DNA of 64,000 nt, taken from assembly GCF_900109225.1 (NCBI RefSeq), contig NZ_FNZK01000020.1, positions 1-64,000 on the forward strand, written 5' to 3'. The notes below the pieces were generated by a model that saw nothing but the letters and a program-made list of their open reading frames with translations, was not told the origin of the DNA and searched no databases. The position numbers and the translations under genes were made by a program. The stretch comes from Propionispira arboris (GTDB lineage Bacteria; Bacillota; Negativicutes; Selenomonadales; Selenomonadaceae). The first letter of the stretch is position 1. Each line of letters starts with the position of its first letter. This document shows, piece after piece, positions 38,267 through 46,138 of this stretch.

Positions 38267-38286
38267 ATAAATAAAAACACAAACAT

Positions 38287-38312
38287 AAAAAAATCTCGAC
38301 AATTGTCGAGAC
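38287..38312 (-). terminator. Terminator immediately behind riboswitch 3
   Basis: On the minus strand, the palindrome TCTCGACAATTGTCGAGA is followed by a run of T. It is nearly identical to the terminator behind riboswitch 1. Confidence 0.88.
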
Positions 38313-38344
38313 TCATAGGCTTAATATGTTGTATTCCTATAAAT

Positions 38345-38538
38345 CCCCTTCCCATCGCTCGCGGGTCTAACGGTGACTGTTAATTGGGCAGTTCTCCTGG
38401 CTCTAGATCATTGTTCCTCCACGTCTTCCCAAAGTTTCTACTTCAGTGACATTTTGTGGATTCACTCCCTAATACAGTGGCGGGACCGCGTTGGCATTTC
38501 TCCAACTTCCCTATTAAGTCCTTTCGGACACCCAATTC
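38345..38538 (-). promoter_or_regulatory. Cobalamin riboswitch 3, before the exported cbiK
   Basis: Same core as riboswitches 1 and 2 (GCCACTGT, AGCCAGGAGAACTGCC). The closing stem has changed on both sides: the 5' strand reads AATTGGGTGTCC and the 3' side reads CTGCCCAATTA, where the other copies have AACAGGTGTCC and CTGCCTGTTTA. This compensatory change preserves pairing and indicates selection on the RNA structure. Confidence 0.93.
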
Positions 38539-38577
38539 AATCGATATGAAATTATCGGTAAATCAATTTCTCTATTT

Positions 38578-38606
38578 ATACTATCATTATCATTCTATAT
38601 TGTCAA
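38578..38606 (-). promoter_or_regulatory. cbiK/riboswitch-3 promoter with an embedded Fur-box-like sequence
   Basis: On the minus strand: -35 TTGACA (38601-38606), 17-base spacer, -10 TAGTAT (38578-38583). The spacer and -10 read AGAATGATAATGATAGTA, which contains the TGATAATGAT core of Fur boxes. Repressor bound here would block RNA polymerase, so iron (through Fur) and B12 (through the riboswitch) may both control cbiK. Confidence 0.65.
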
Positions 38607-38783
38607 GAATTGTATAATAATAAAATTTCAATTAGTTTTATACATAATATGCAAAAATATTAACGTTTTTTGCGTAAATAAACAACAAAAATTAAAAAAT
38701 GATCTGATTTCACCTTTCATCGCAAGCAGTTTCATGTATTTAAACACTTGCTACCAAAGAAGGTTTTTGTTTTCCTTATTTTT

Positions 38784-39109
38784 TTATTTCATAAACCGAT
38801 CAATGGCCTTGTTTAAATTTTCCAATACTTCTCTATCGTCTGTTTTGACCGCATCAACAATACAGTGTTCAATATGATCCTTTAAAATTACTTTACTTAC
38901 ACCATGTAAAGCAGAACTAACTGCCGATAATTGTATCAAAACTTCACTGCAGTCACGACCATTTTCAACCATTTTTTTATAGATTCCATATGTCCGATTA
39001 AACGAGACATTCTATTTAAAACAGCTTTTGTCTGAGTATGCGTATGCGCATGTGTATGTATAACAATGGTTCCATCTTCCCCTATATGTTGATGTTCCTG
39101 TTTTTCCAT
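38784..39109 (-). pseudogene. CsoR/RcnR-type (DUF156) metal-sensing repressor, split by a one-base frameshift
   Basis: Two adjacent frames together encode one DUF156 repressor. The first starts at 39109 (GAAGGTG upstream) with a His-rich tail (HTHAHTHTQ) and ends its homology at MSRLIGHMESIKK (46 residues). The second, from 38972, continues with MVENGRDCSEVLIQLSAV to the stop at 38784 (62 residues). They join at a run of seven A (38972-38978, minus strand); an eighth A would restore one frame of 108 residues. The metal triad Cys54-His79-Cys83 (joined numbering) is intact and resembles CsoR. It could be a real mutation, a sequencing error, or a gene read by slippage. It lies 100 bases behind nikE. 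Confidence 0.85.
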
Positions 39110-39209
39110 TTAGACACCTTCTACTATTTAAAAATAATAATGCATAGAATTACAAACCATAATGTATCATAAGAATCATTTTATTATATCACATGTTGCC
39201 AGCCTGGCC

Positions 39210-39974
39210 TTAATCAAAAGGCAGGACAGAAGCAAGCAGTTTTTTTGCATAGGGAGTTTGGACTTGTGAAATCTTCTGCACTTCAATTTTCTCAACAATC
39301 TTACCTTTAGATAAGAATAACAATTTATTACAAAGGCTTGTAATTGTTGGTAAATCATGCGCAATAAACAAATAGGACATATTCATTTCTTGTTTCAACT
39401 GTTTAAGCAACAATAAAGTTTGCGTTTGAGCCGATACATCCAATGAACTAAGAGCTTCATCAAATACAACAAAACGAGGTTGTGTGGCAATCGCTCTAGC
39501 TATACATACCCGTTGTAATTGCCCACCACTTAATTCATGTGGATGACGCATCAGCAGTCGACTGGACAATTGTACTTTCTCTAGTAAATGCAAAACCATT
39601 GCAGCAACGACTTGTTTGTCATATTTACATTTAGACCTGCGTATTGGTTCAGCAACACTCTCCTCAATTGTGAAAAAAGGATTAATCGATGTTGTATAAT
39701 CTTGAAAAACAACACTCATTTCACCACGATGGCTTTCTAGCCAATTTTGTATTGGCTGTCCCTCCATTGTAATTTTACCAAAATCTGGTCTTTCAAGATT
39801 CAAAATCAATCGACTCAGTGTACTTTTTCCACTACCACTTTCGCCAATTAAACCTAGACATTCACCACACTGAAGCTGAAATGAAATGTCGTGTAAAATC
39901 TCCTGTTTTTTACTAGAAAAGATTGAACAATTTTGTTTTTTATAAGATTTATACACCGATTCTACTTTTAACAT
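39210..39974 (-). CDS. nikE: Nickel ABC transporter ATP-binding protein NikE
   Basis: A 254-residue ATPase of the OppF/NikE type: Walker A GESGSGKSTLSR, Q-loop VFQDYTTSINPFF, signature LSGGQLQRV, Walker B FVVFDEALSSLDV and switch His FIAHDLPT. In Walker B the usual Asp-Glu pair reads DEALS, as in NikE/OppF proteins. It overlaps nikD by 7 bases and ends the nik operon. Confidence 0.88.
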   Translation of the reverse strand: MLKVESVYKSYKKQNCSIFSSKKQEILHDISFQLQCGECLGLIGESGSGKSTLSRLILNLERPDFGKITMEGQPIQNWLESHRGEMSVVFQDYTTSINPFFTIEESVAEPIRRSKCKYDKQVVAAMVLHLLEKVQLSSRLLMRHPHELSGGQLQRVCIARAIATQPRFVVFDEALSSLDVSAQTQTLLLLKQLKQEMNMSYLFIAHDLPTITSLCNKLLFLSKGKIVEKIEVQKISQVQTPYAKKLLASVLPFD

Positions 39975-40786
39975 GACGTCGCTGCCCCTTTATTGATCAA
40001 TTCTCCAAAGACTTTCGTCAAGCTTTTACGAGTATCAACCAAATATTTGCTGTAAGGCTGATCAGGGTTAGTAAACACCTTTGCTGCTTCACCATATTCG
40101 ATACACTGACCATGTCGCATAACCAATACATCATCTGCTAAATACCTTACTACGCCAAGATCATGGGAAATAAAAATCAAAGTCATGCCTTCTTCACGCA
40201 AACGTTTAAACTCAGCTAATACATTTCGCTGATTAATCGAATCTAATCCTGTTGTGGGCTCATCCGCGATAATAATTTCTGGCTTTAACGCCATTGCCAA
40301 CCCAATCATGCAGCGTTGTAACATTCCTCCAGATAATTGATGCGGATAACTTTGCATGATTAAAAGCGGATCATGAATCATCATTTTGTTTAAAACTTCC
40401 AGAGTGACTTTCTTCGCCTCACATGACGTATAGTTCATGTTTTCGCAAAAGGTTTCTATTATTTGTTCCCCCATTGTCGAAAGTGGGTCAAACGCTGTCA
40501 TCGCATCTTGTAAAATCAGACAAATATGTTTACTGCGAATTTTACGCAATGTTTCTTGCTTTGCCGCAATCATTTCAATATCGCCAAAACGAACACAGCC
40601 TGTTGTTTTAAGGGAAGATGGCAATAAGCCTAAAATCGCCTTCATACTCATAGATTTACCACTACCGCTTTCCCCAACAATACCAAGACAAGTGTGCCTT
40701 TTTATATGGAAACTAAGATTTTCCACAATGAGTTCACCCGTTAGGCTATTCGATATACTAAGATTATAAGCTTCAATTAAATTCAT
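39968..40786 (-). CDS. nikD: Nickel ABC transporter ATP-binding protein NikD
   Basis: A 272-residue OppD/NikD-type ATPase: Walker A GESGSGKSMSMK, Q-loop LILQDAMTAFDPLS, signature LSGGMLQRCMIG, Walker B IIIADEPTTGLD, switch His FISHDLGV. The start overlaps the nikC end by 4 bases. With NikE it powers the NikBC pore. Confidence 0.88.
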   Translation of the reverse strand: MNLIEAYNLSISNSLTGELIVENLSFHIKRHTCLGIVGESGSGKSMSMKAILGLLPSSLKTTGCVRFGDIEMIAAKQETLRKIRSKHICLILQDAMTAFDPLSTMGEQIIETFCENMNYTSCEAKKVTLEVLNKMMIHDPLLIMQSYPHQLSGGMLQRCMIGLAMALKPEIIIADEPTTGLDSINQRNVLAEFKRLREEGMTLIFISHDLGVVRYLADDVLVMRHGQCIEYGEAAKVFTNPDQPYSKYLVDTRKSLTKVFGELINKGAATSC

Positions 40787-41637
40787 AACTTCATCCCTTT
40801 TATTTGGTTATGCTTCGGGTCAAGTGCATCACGCAGACTATCACCGAGAAAATTGCAGGCCGCAACAACAATTAAAATTGCAAGACCTGGTGCTAACATC
40901 AAAGAAGGACGAATTGTCATAATATTTTTTGCCTCATTTAGCATCATACCCCATTCAGGCGTAGGAGCTTGTACTCCTAATCCAAGAAAAGAAAGTGCTG
41001 AAATATTCAAAATAACCCAGCCTGTATCTAATGTTGCAAGAACCAAAACTTTGCCCAAAATCGTCGGAAATAAATGTTTACAAAGAATATAACGCTTACT
41101 ATATCCTGCTACTTTTGCAAAACGAATATAATTTTCATCAGAATATTCGAGAACAAGCGATCGAATCATCCTTGTATACCAGGCCCATTTAGAGGCTACA
41201 TTTGCCATTACTACATTTCCGATTCCAGGCCCAAGCATACCAACAATAGCTAAAATCATGATTTCACTGGGAAAAGAAAGCAGTACATCACAGAGGCGCA
41301 GAATTCCTTCACCAACAATTCCTCGCAAATAACCGGCCATCAGTCCAAGCAATACACCAATTGTAATGGTCAGAAGCATCGTAACAATTGACAAAAATAC
41401 CGTTGTTTGAATACCATATATTAAGCGAGATAAAATACAACGGCCTAACTGATCAGTCCCAAACGGATATGATAAACTGACTTTTGCAAACTTTATTTTT
41501 ATATTTGCTGCCAGCGGATCATGGGGTGCTAAAAAGGGTGCAAAGATACCAATGAATACTATGCTAACTATAATGCCTAATGATAGCAATGCCATTTTAT
41601 CTTTCTTTAACTTTTGCCACACATTCATATTATCCAT
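40783..41637 (-). CDS. nikC: Nickel ABC transporter permease NikC
   Basis: A 284-residue OppC/NikC-type permease with the N-terminal helix before FLAPHDP, the FGTDQLGRCILSRLIYG entry block and the EAA motif region around YIRFAKVAGYSKRYILCKHLFP. Overlaps nikB by 8 bases. ATG 41637 and ATG 41628 are both possible starts. Confidence 0.88.
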   Translation of the reverse strand: MDNMNVWQKLKKDKMALLSLGIIVSIVFIGIFAPFLAPHDPLAANIKIKFAKVSLSYPFGTDQLGRCILSRLIYGIQTTVFLSIVTMLLTITIGVLLGLMAGYLRGIVGEGILRLCDVLLSFPSEIMILAIVGMLGPGIGNVVMANVASKWAWYTRMIRSLVLEYSDENYIRFAKVAGYSKRYILCKHLFPTILGKVLVLATLDTGWVILNISALSFLGLGVQAPTPEWGMMLNEAKNIMTIRPSLMLAPGLAILIVVAACNFLGDSLRDALDPKHNQIKGMKL

Positions 41638-42559
41638 CCTGACTTATCCGCGGATCTAGCGAAGCACTTAAAATATCCACTATAAGATTGCATATAACAA
41701 AAAGTACTGCCATCATTAAAACATAAGCCTGAATAATGGGAAAGTCGCGATTAAAAATCGCCGATACACATAAGCGGCCTACCCCCGGCCAGGCAAAAAT
41801 ATTCTCTACAATCACACTTCCGGCAATTAATTTAGGAATAGACATTCCAAGTGCTGTTAAGACCTCATTTAAAGAATTTTTAAAAATATGCCGGTAGATT
41901 ATGCTCTCTTTTAATCCTCGTGCTTTTGCATAAGTCACATAATTTTCTTGCTTGTTTTCAATCATATTATTACGAATCAACCGTATATAGGTTGCAATAT
42001 ACGTTAGTGCTAGAGTAAACGCTGGCAAAACAACAGAATTTGCTGCTTGCATACCACTTGTTGGGAATAAGCCTAATTGAACCGAAAACAACCAAATCAA
42101 CAGTAAGCCCACCCAAAACCCAGGCATTGCTGTTGCTAAAAAAATAAAAACTCGAACAAATATATCTCCCATACTACCTTCATAAACAGCACACAATACG
42201 CCAATCGGGACACTGATAAAAATGATAAAAATGAGTGCAACTGCCGACAAATAAAGCGTTGCCGGCAGTGCCATGATAAATTCCTGAAAAACCGATTTAT
42301 TATTGACATAGCTGTTACCAAAATCACCTTGAACCACAGCCAACAGCCACTCCACATATCGTGTGAAAAACGGTTTATCGAGTCCTAACTGCTCCCGCAT
42401 TAATGCAATCGCTTCAGGTGTGGGTACGATTTCATTCACACGAAGCGCAACCTCTGCCGGATCACCAGGACTCAACGTAATAAGTACAAAGGCAAAAAAT
42501 GAAATTCCTACCAGCATTGGCAAAATCCATAGAATGCGCTTTATCATATAATTTCGCAT
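41630..42559 (-). CDS. nikB: Nickel ABC transporter permease NikB
   Basis: A 309-residue OppB/NikB-type permease. The N-terminal MIKRILWILPMLVGISFFAFVLI helix, the LSPGDPAE periplasmic stretch and the EAA-like YVTYAKARGLKESIIYRHIFKNSL block are typical. The start at 42559 has GAGGTG upstream; an in-frame extension to 42604 would run almost to nikA and has no ribosome site. Second structural gene after nikA. Confidence 0.88.
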   Translation of the reverse strand: MRNYMIKRILWILPMLVGISFFAFVLITLSPGDPAEVALRVNEIVPTPEAIALMREQLGLDKPFFTRYVEWLLAVVQGDFGNSYVNNKSVFQEFIMALPATLYLSAVALIFIIFISVPIGVLCAVYEGSMGDIFVRVFIFLATAMPGFWVGLLLIWLFSVQLGLFPTSGMQAANSVVLPAFTLALTYIATYIRLIRNNMIENKQENYVTYAKARGLKESIIYRHIFKNSLNEVLTALGMSIPKLIAGSVIVENIFAWPGVGRLCVSAIFNRDFPIIQAYVLMMAVLFVICNLIVDILSASLDPRISQDG

Positions 42560-42607
42560 AAATGCACCTCGCTGCATATCATCACAATTTCGGCCAAAAC
42601 CCATACT

Positions 42608-44191
42608 TTATTTCTCAAAATACATCTTTTCAAAAGGTATTTCATATTGTGATAGATTAAATCCAACACCTTTTAGTTTAGGCATGTAAACTGCCTTGGT
42701 ACGAGAATACGTCAAAGGTAAATATACACATTCATGATGTATATAGGTTAGTATTTCATTATATCTCAACTGCCGTTTATCCTTATCAGGTTCCACTAAT
42801 GTAAGCCCTATTTCATCATCAAGCCATTTTTTCTTTTCCAGTCCCAATTGCGCTTGATAATCTCCATGGGCTGGAATCCGCCATGAAGATAGATATGACT
42901 GTGGATCATATGGTGTTCCCCACGATAAAGAATATTGTAAATCAAAATCACCATTTTTTTGTCTATCTAAAAATGCCTGTTTTTCTTCGCCAATAATTTT
43001 AAGTTCAACACCAGCTGCTTTCATATCACTTTGAATATACTCACTAATGGTTCGTTCTTGCGCGTTATTAGAATTAAAATATAAGGTAACAACCATTTTT
43101 TTGCCATTTTTATAACGATACCCATCCTCATTCATACTCCAACCTGCTACATTCAATAGTTGTTTTGCCTTATCCAGATCGTAATTTCTAGCTTTTAGAG
43201 GTACATTGCAATATGGAACAGTTGGTGACAATAGTGTATCCGCAACGGTTTCTGTTCCATTTAATACACCATTTGCGATCCCTTCTTTATTGACAACATA
43301 TTGAAAAGCTTCTCGCACTTGACGATCAGAAGTAATCGGACGATGTGCATTGATTAAAATTGCCCGCGATGCAACTGGCTCACTCAACATAGCAGCATAT
43401 TTTCCTTCTTTTTGTAATGCTGTAAAAGAATCTAAATCTACCATATCTCCATCTGCGCCAAATAATAAATCGATTTCACCCTTTTTTAAAGCCAATAAAA
43501 TGGTTTGAGGATCTGGCATAACCTGCCATTTAATCGTTTCAAATTTTGCTTGATCTCCCCAATAATCTTTGTTTTTCGTAAAAATAGCATATTGCTTGTC
43601 TTTATGTTCCGTTAATATATAAGGACCCGTACCAGCATAACCATTAACTCCATTTTTCGTATCACCATCTTTAAAACACTTTGGCGATATCATACGAAAT
43701 GGACGGGACAAAGCTAATTCTTTTAACGTAGGATAATATGGTTTTTTCAAAACGAGTCTATATGTATATGCATCCATAACTTCTCCATGATCAATTTGAT
43801 TAACCATATCCAGCCACGCATGTCGCTCTTTGTTTTTACAAACAGCATCAATGTTCAGTTTAATTGCCTCTGCGTTCACATCTTCTCCGTCCGTGAATTT
43901 TACCCCCTGACGAATATGAAATGTATAACTAAGACCATCTGCTGATACTCCCCAGCTTTCAGCTAACCCCGGTTTTATTCCATCTTTTGTATCATATACC
44001 AATGGCTCAAACACCATAGCTTGTGCTGCCATTTCACCGCCATATAAATGTGGATTAATATCCCGAATGTCTTTGGTACTAGCATACACTAATTCATTTT
44101 TTGACAATCTATCATTTTCACTGCCACACCCACAAACGGCAAAAGTTAAGCACAATAATATAACGCAAAAAACTACACTTCTTATTTTCAT
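42608..44191 (-). CDS. nikA: Nickel-binding lipoprotein NikA
   Basis: A 527-residue class C (DppA/OppA-type) solute-binding protein with a lipobox near CGCGS. Long stretches follow E. coli NikA: DINPHLYGGEMAAQAMVFEPLVY, RHAWLDMVNQI, ELALSRPFRMISP, WGTPYDPQSYLSSWRIPAHGD. These include residues around the NikA metal-chelate pocket. E. coli NikA binds Ni with a small organic chelator. It has AGGAGG upstream and follows a methyltransferase gene by 49 bases. Confidence 0.9.
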   Translation of the reverse strand: MKIRSVVFCVILLCLTFAVCGCGSENDRLSKNELVYASTKDIRDINPHLYGGEMAAQAMVFEPLVYDTKDGIKPGLAESWGVSADGLSYTFHIRQGVKFTDGEDVNAEAIKLNIDAVCKNKERHAWLDMVNQIDHGEVMDAYTYRLVLKKPYYPTLKELALSRPFRMISPKCFKDGDTKNGVNGYAGTGPYILTEHKDKQYAIFTKNKDYWGDQAKFETIKWQVMPDPQTILLALKKGEIDLLFGADGDMVDLDSFTALQKEGKYAAMLSEPVASRAILINAHRPITSDRQVREAFQYVVNKEGIANGVLNGTETVADTLLSPTVPYCNVPLKARNYDLDKAKQLLNVAGWSMNEDGYRYKNGKKMVVTLYFNSNNAQERTISEYIQSDMKAAGVELKIIGEEKQAFLDRQKNGDFDLQYSLSWGTPYDPQSYLSSWRIPAHGDYQAQLGLEKKKWLDDEIGLTLVEPDKDKRQLRYNEILTYIHHECVYLPLTYSRTKAVYMPKLKGVGFNLSQYEIPFEKMYFEK

Positions 44192-44240
44192 AAAATTCCT
44201 CCTAAAAAATACTACTGCTGCCTGCTAAAATGGCCTTGCA

Positions 44241-44999
44241 TCATTTTTCGGCAGCAATCATAAACATAGGTGTTGATGCATAATTTATTTTTTCGATCGT
44301 ATTCCAAACTCTCTCACCAATACCCTTGTCTATGATGATCTTTTTAAAGCCAATTTTTTTAAGTTCTTGTACATCCCACTCTGGTCGTAATTTCTTACTG
44401 AGCGGTAATTTTTTTGCAATATTCTCCATGCGTCTGGTATCGGTGTTCGTATAATGATCTGGCAGATTTTTATTACGAGTCATAACACGATCATTCTCAT
44501 ATTCTTTTCTCTTTTCACTATTATGTACGTGCAAATACCAATTTGCATCAAAATTTAATAAACGCCCGTTCTTACCTAACACTCTGTACCATTCTTGATA
44601 AGCCTGCTCTGGCTCTTCAAGATTCCATGTCAGATTTCTGGAAACAATTAAATCAAAGCAATTATCAGCAAACAATAATTTATGTGCTTCCATTTTTTCA
44701 AAATGAATATTACAATGATATCGCTTTGCATTGGCTTGCGCTTTTTTTAACATTGCTTCCGTATAATCCACCGCAGTGACATCATGTCCAGCGCCTGCCA
44801 TAATAATTGCAAAAAAACCAGGACCAGTACCGATATCCAATACTTTCAATTTTCGATCTTGTACAGCTGAACCTTGTTGCTGTATCAATTCAAGCCAAGC
44901 TTCTTTTTTAAAAGTTTCTAGTTCTTCTAAATTTGTTTCGCAATACCCGGAAGCTCGTTGATCCCAATAATTTTCTATTTCTTCTAAAAGTTCTTGCAT
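44241..44999 (-). CDS. Class I SAM-dependent methyltransferase, first gene of the nik operon
   Basis: A 252-residue methyltransferase with motif I VLDIGTGPGFFAIIMA, the acidic residue in VTAVDYTEAML, and FDLIVSRNLTWNLEEPEQAYQEWYRVL. The substrate is unknown. It is the promoter-proximal gene of the nik operon (49 bases before nikA), so it may modify a nickel-chelating metabolite, but this is inferred only from position. The ATG at 44999 has GAGAGGT. Confidence 0.8.
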   Translation of the reverse strand: MQELLEEIENYWDQRASGYCETNLEELETFKKEAWLELIQQQGSAVQDRKLKVLDIGTGPGFFAIIMAGAGHDVTAVDYTEAMLKKAQANAKRYHCNIHFEKMEAHKLLFADNCFDLIVSRNLTWNLEEPEQAYQEWYRVLGKNGRLLNFDANWYLHVHNSEKRKEYENDRVMTRNKNLPDHYTNTDTRRMENIAKKLPLSKKLRPEWDVQELKKIGFKKIIIDKGIGERVWNTIEKINYASTPMFMIAAEK

Positions 45000-45074
45000 A
45001 AAGTACCTCTCAATCCCGTAATCTTAAATTTTTCATACGACTTATAAAAGTATTAAAAATACTACTATATATAT

Positions 45075-45119
45075 ATAGTATAGACAGTTCTTCTACTCCA
45101 CAACCCACCCTAGGGGTTA
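45075..45119 (-). promoter_or_regulatory. nik operon promoter with an adjacent G-tract palindrome
   Basis: On the minus strand: -35 TTGTGG (45098-45103), 17-base spacer, -10 TACTAT (45075-45080). Directly upstream of the -35 is AACCCCTAGGGTGGGTT (45103-45119), a CG-rich palindrome in otherwise very AT-rich DNA. CsoR/RcnR-family repressors bind sites with such G/C tracts, and a gene of that family ends this operon. Confidence 0.5.
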
Positions 45120-45162
45120 TTTAAAGAAGTTTTCTTTTTATACTACAAAGCTTTGACAAATA

Positions 45163-45222
45163 ACAAAAAAACAGCCCAGCCAACACCATTTTAATAAGTA
45201 GATGTTAGTCGCACTGTTTTTC
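45163..45222 (-). terminator. Terminator after the flavodoxin gene
   Basis: On the minus strand AAAAACAG and a bulged inner stem (CTAACATC / GGTGTTGG region) pair back to CTGTTTTTTT. It lies just past the stop codon at 45228. Confidence 0.65.
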
Positions 45223-45227
45223 TATTA

Positions 45228-45746
45228 CTATCGATCCAATTTACGCTGCATTTTTTTTATAAAATCTCGTGCCATCGCAAAATCTGCTTCATTGGGGTGC
45301 TTTTCCGCTTCTGCCCAACGTTTTTTATTTTCTTCACTCGGTGCATGCGGATCATTTGCCGCCGTTTCAACGCGCCTAGCTAAAAGAGCTGGATTTATCC
45401 TTCCCTGGCAGGTAAATGTACCTAAAATACTACAACCTTCACCCAATAAATAAGCCGCTCTGGCCAAACTTGTCACAGCGTGTTCACTGCCAGGCAAAGC
45501 ACCATGCGTCGCAAATAAAACAACTTTTTTACCCTTCAGTTTCGGCAAAAACTCCATAGTTTTTGGATCAGGACCACCACGCGTAAGCCAATAGCCAACT
45601 ATAATTACATCATATGCAGCAAAATCAACTACCTCTCCATTAAGTGGCTGCAATTTTGACCCATCTGGTAAAATTTCAAACATAGCCTCACCAACTTGTT
45701 TCGTATTCCCTGTCACCGAAGAATATACCAATAACCATTTTGTCAT
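45228..45746 (-). CDS. Flavodoxin-family protein
   Basis: A 172-residue flavodoxin-like protein. The phosphate loop is YSSVTGNTKQVGEAM (residues about 8-22), and the later loops YWLTRGGPDPKTMEF and FATHGALPGSEHA fit FMN binding. Length and the C-terminal helix region resemble flavodoxins annotated next to radical-SAM or bilirubin reductase systems, but no such partner is nearby. It lies between the feo and nik operons with its own ribosome site. Probably an electron carrier. Confidence 0.8.
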   Translation of the reverse strand: MTKWLLVYSSVTGNTKQVGEAMFEILPDGSKLQPLNGEVVDFAAYDVIIVGYWLTRGGPDPKTMEFLPKLKGKKVVLFATHGALPGSEHAVTSLARAAYLLGEGCSILGTFTCQGRINPALLARRVETAANDPHAPSEENKKRWAEAEKHPNEADFAMARDFIKKMQRKLDR

Positions 45747-45842
45747 AAAAATTCGTCCTCACCTTCACTCAAATATAAACGACGATACACATCGCTTGCA
45801 AGTATAAACCAAAAGGCAAGACAATGCTGTGATAAAAAGCAC

Positions 45843-45877
45843 AAAAAGCAGCAAATATTATAATTTGCTGCTTTTTG
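45843..45877. terminator. Terminator after the feo operon
   Basis: AAAAAGCAGCAAAT and ATTTGCTGCTTTTT form a perfect stem around TTATA. It lies 17 bases beyond the stop codon of the Cys-rich protein. Confidence 0.9.
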
Positions 45878-45893
45878 CATTCAACCCATATTT

Positions 45894-46091
45894 TTATTTT
45901 ACAATCAGTTTTGCATCGGTCGATTGAGTTTTAGAAGAACATTGACAGCATGATGAACATCCATCACCACTAGAGCCACAGCACTCACTTTCTCCTTTGA
46001 AAAAGCTTCTATACATTTTCCATAAACCAAACCCAAAACATCCAGCGACTATTAAGCCAATCACAAATGTAGCCAGTGTACCTGTTGACAT
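45894..46091 (-). CDS. FeoB-associated Cys-rich membrane protein
   Basis: A 65-residue protein with one N-terminal transmembrane helix (TLATFVIGLIVAGCFGFGLW) and a cytoplasmic or periplasmic tail with eight Cys (ECCGSSGDGCSSCCQC). This matches the small Cys-rich proteins found next to FeoB in Firmicutes, thought to help iron delivery. The ATG at 46091 has AAAGGGG; the same frame remains open upstream into feoB, which is coincidental. It begins 48 bases after the feoB stop codon. Confidence 0.88.
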   Translation of the reverse strand: MSTGTLATFVIGLIVAGCFGFGLWKMYRSFFKGESECCGSSGDGCSSCCQCSSKTQSTDAKLIVK

Positions 46092-46138
46092 AAAACCAAC
46101 CCCTTTCCATTCGAAACCAAACTTCTTGATAGTGACAA

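Noticed and set aside
38784-38972. A complete 62-residue protein starting at the ATG at 38972
   Set aside because: There is no ribosome site before this ATG, and the residues directly upstream in the next frame supply the missing N-terminal half of the same family.
45060-45083. TATATATA palindrome upstream of the nik methyltransferase considered as a NikR operator
   Set aside because: It lacks the GTATGA-N16-TCATAC pattern of NikR sites and overlaps a plain -10 region; it is simple AT-rich sequence.
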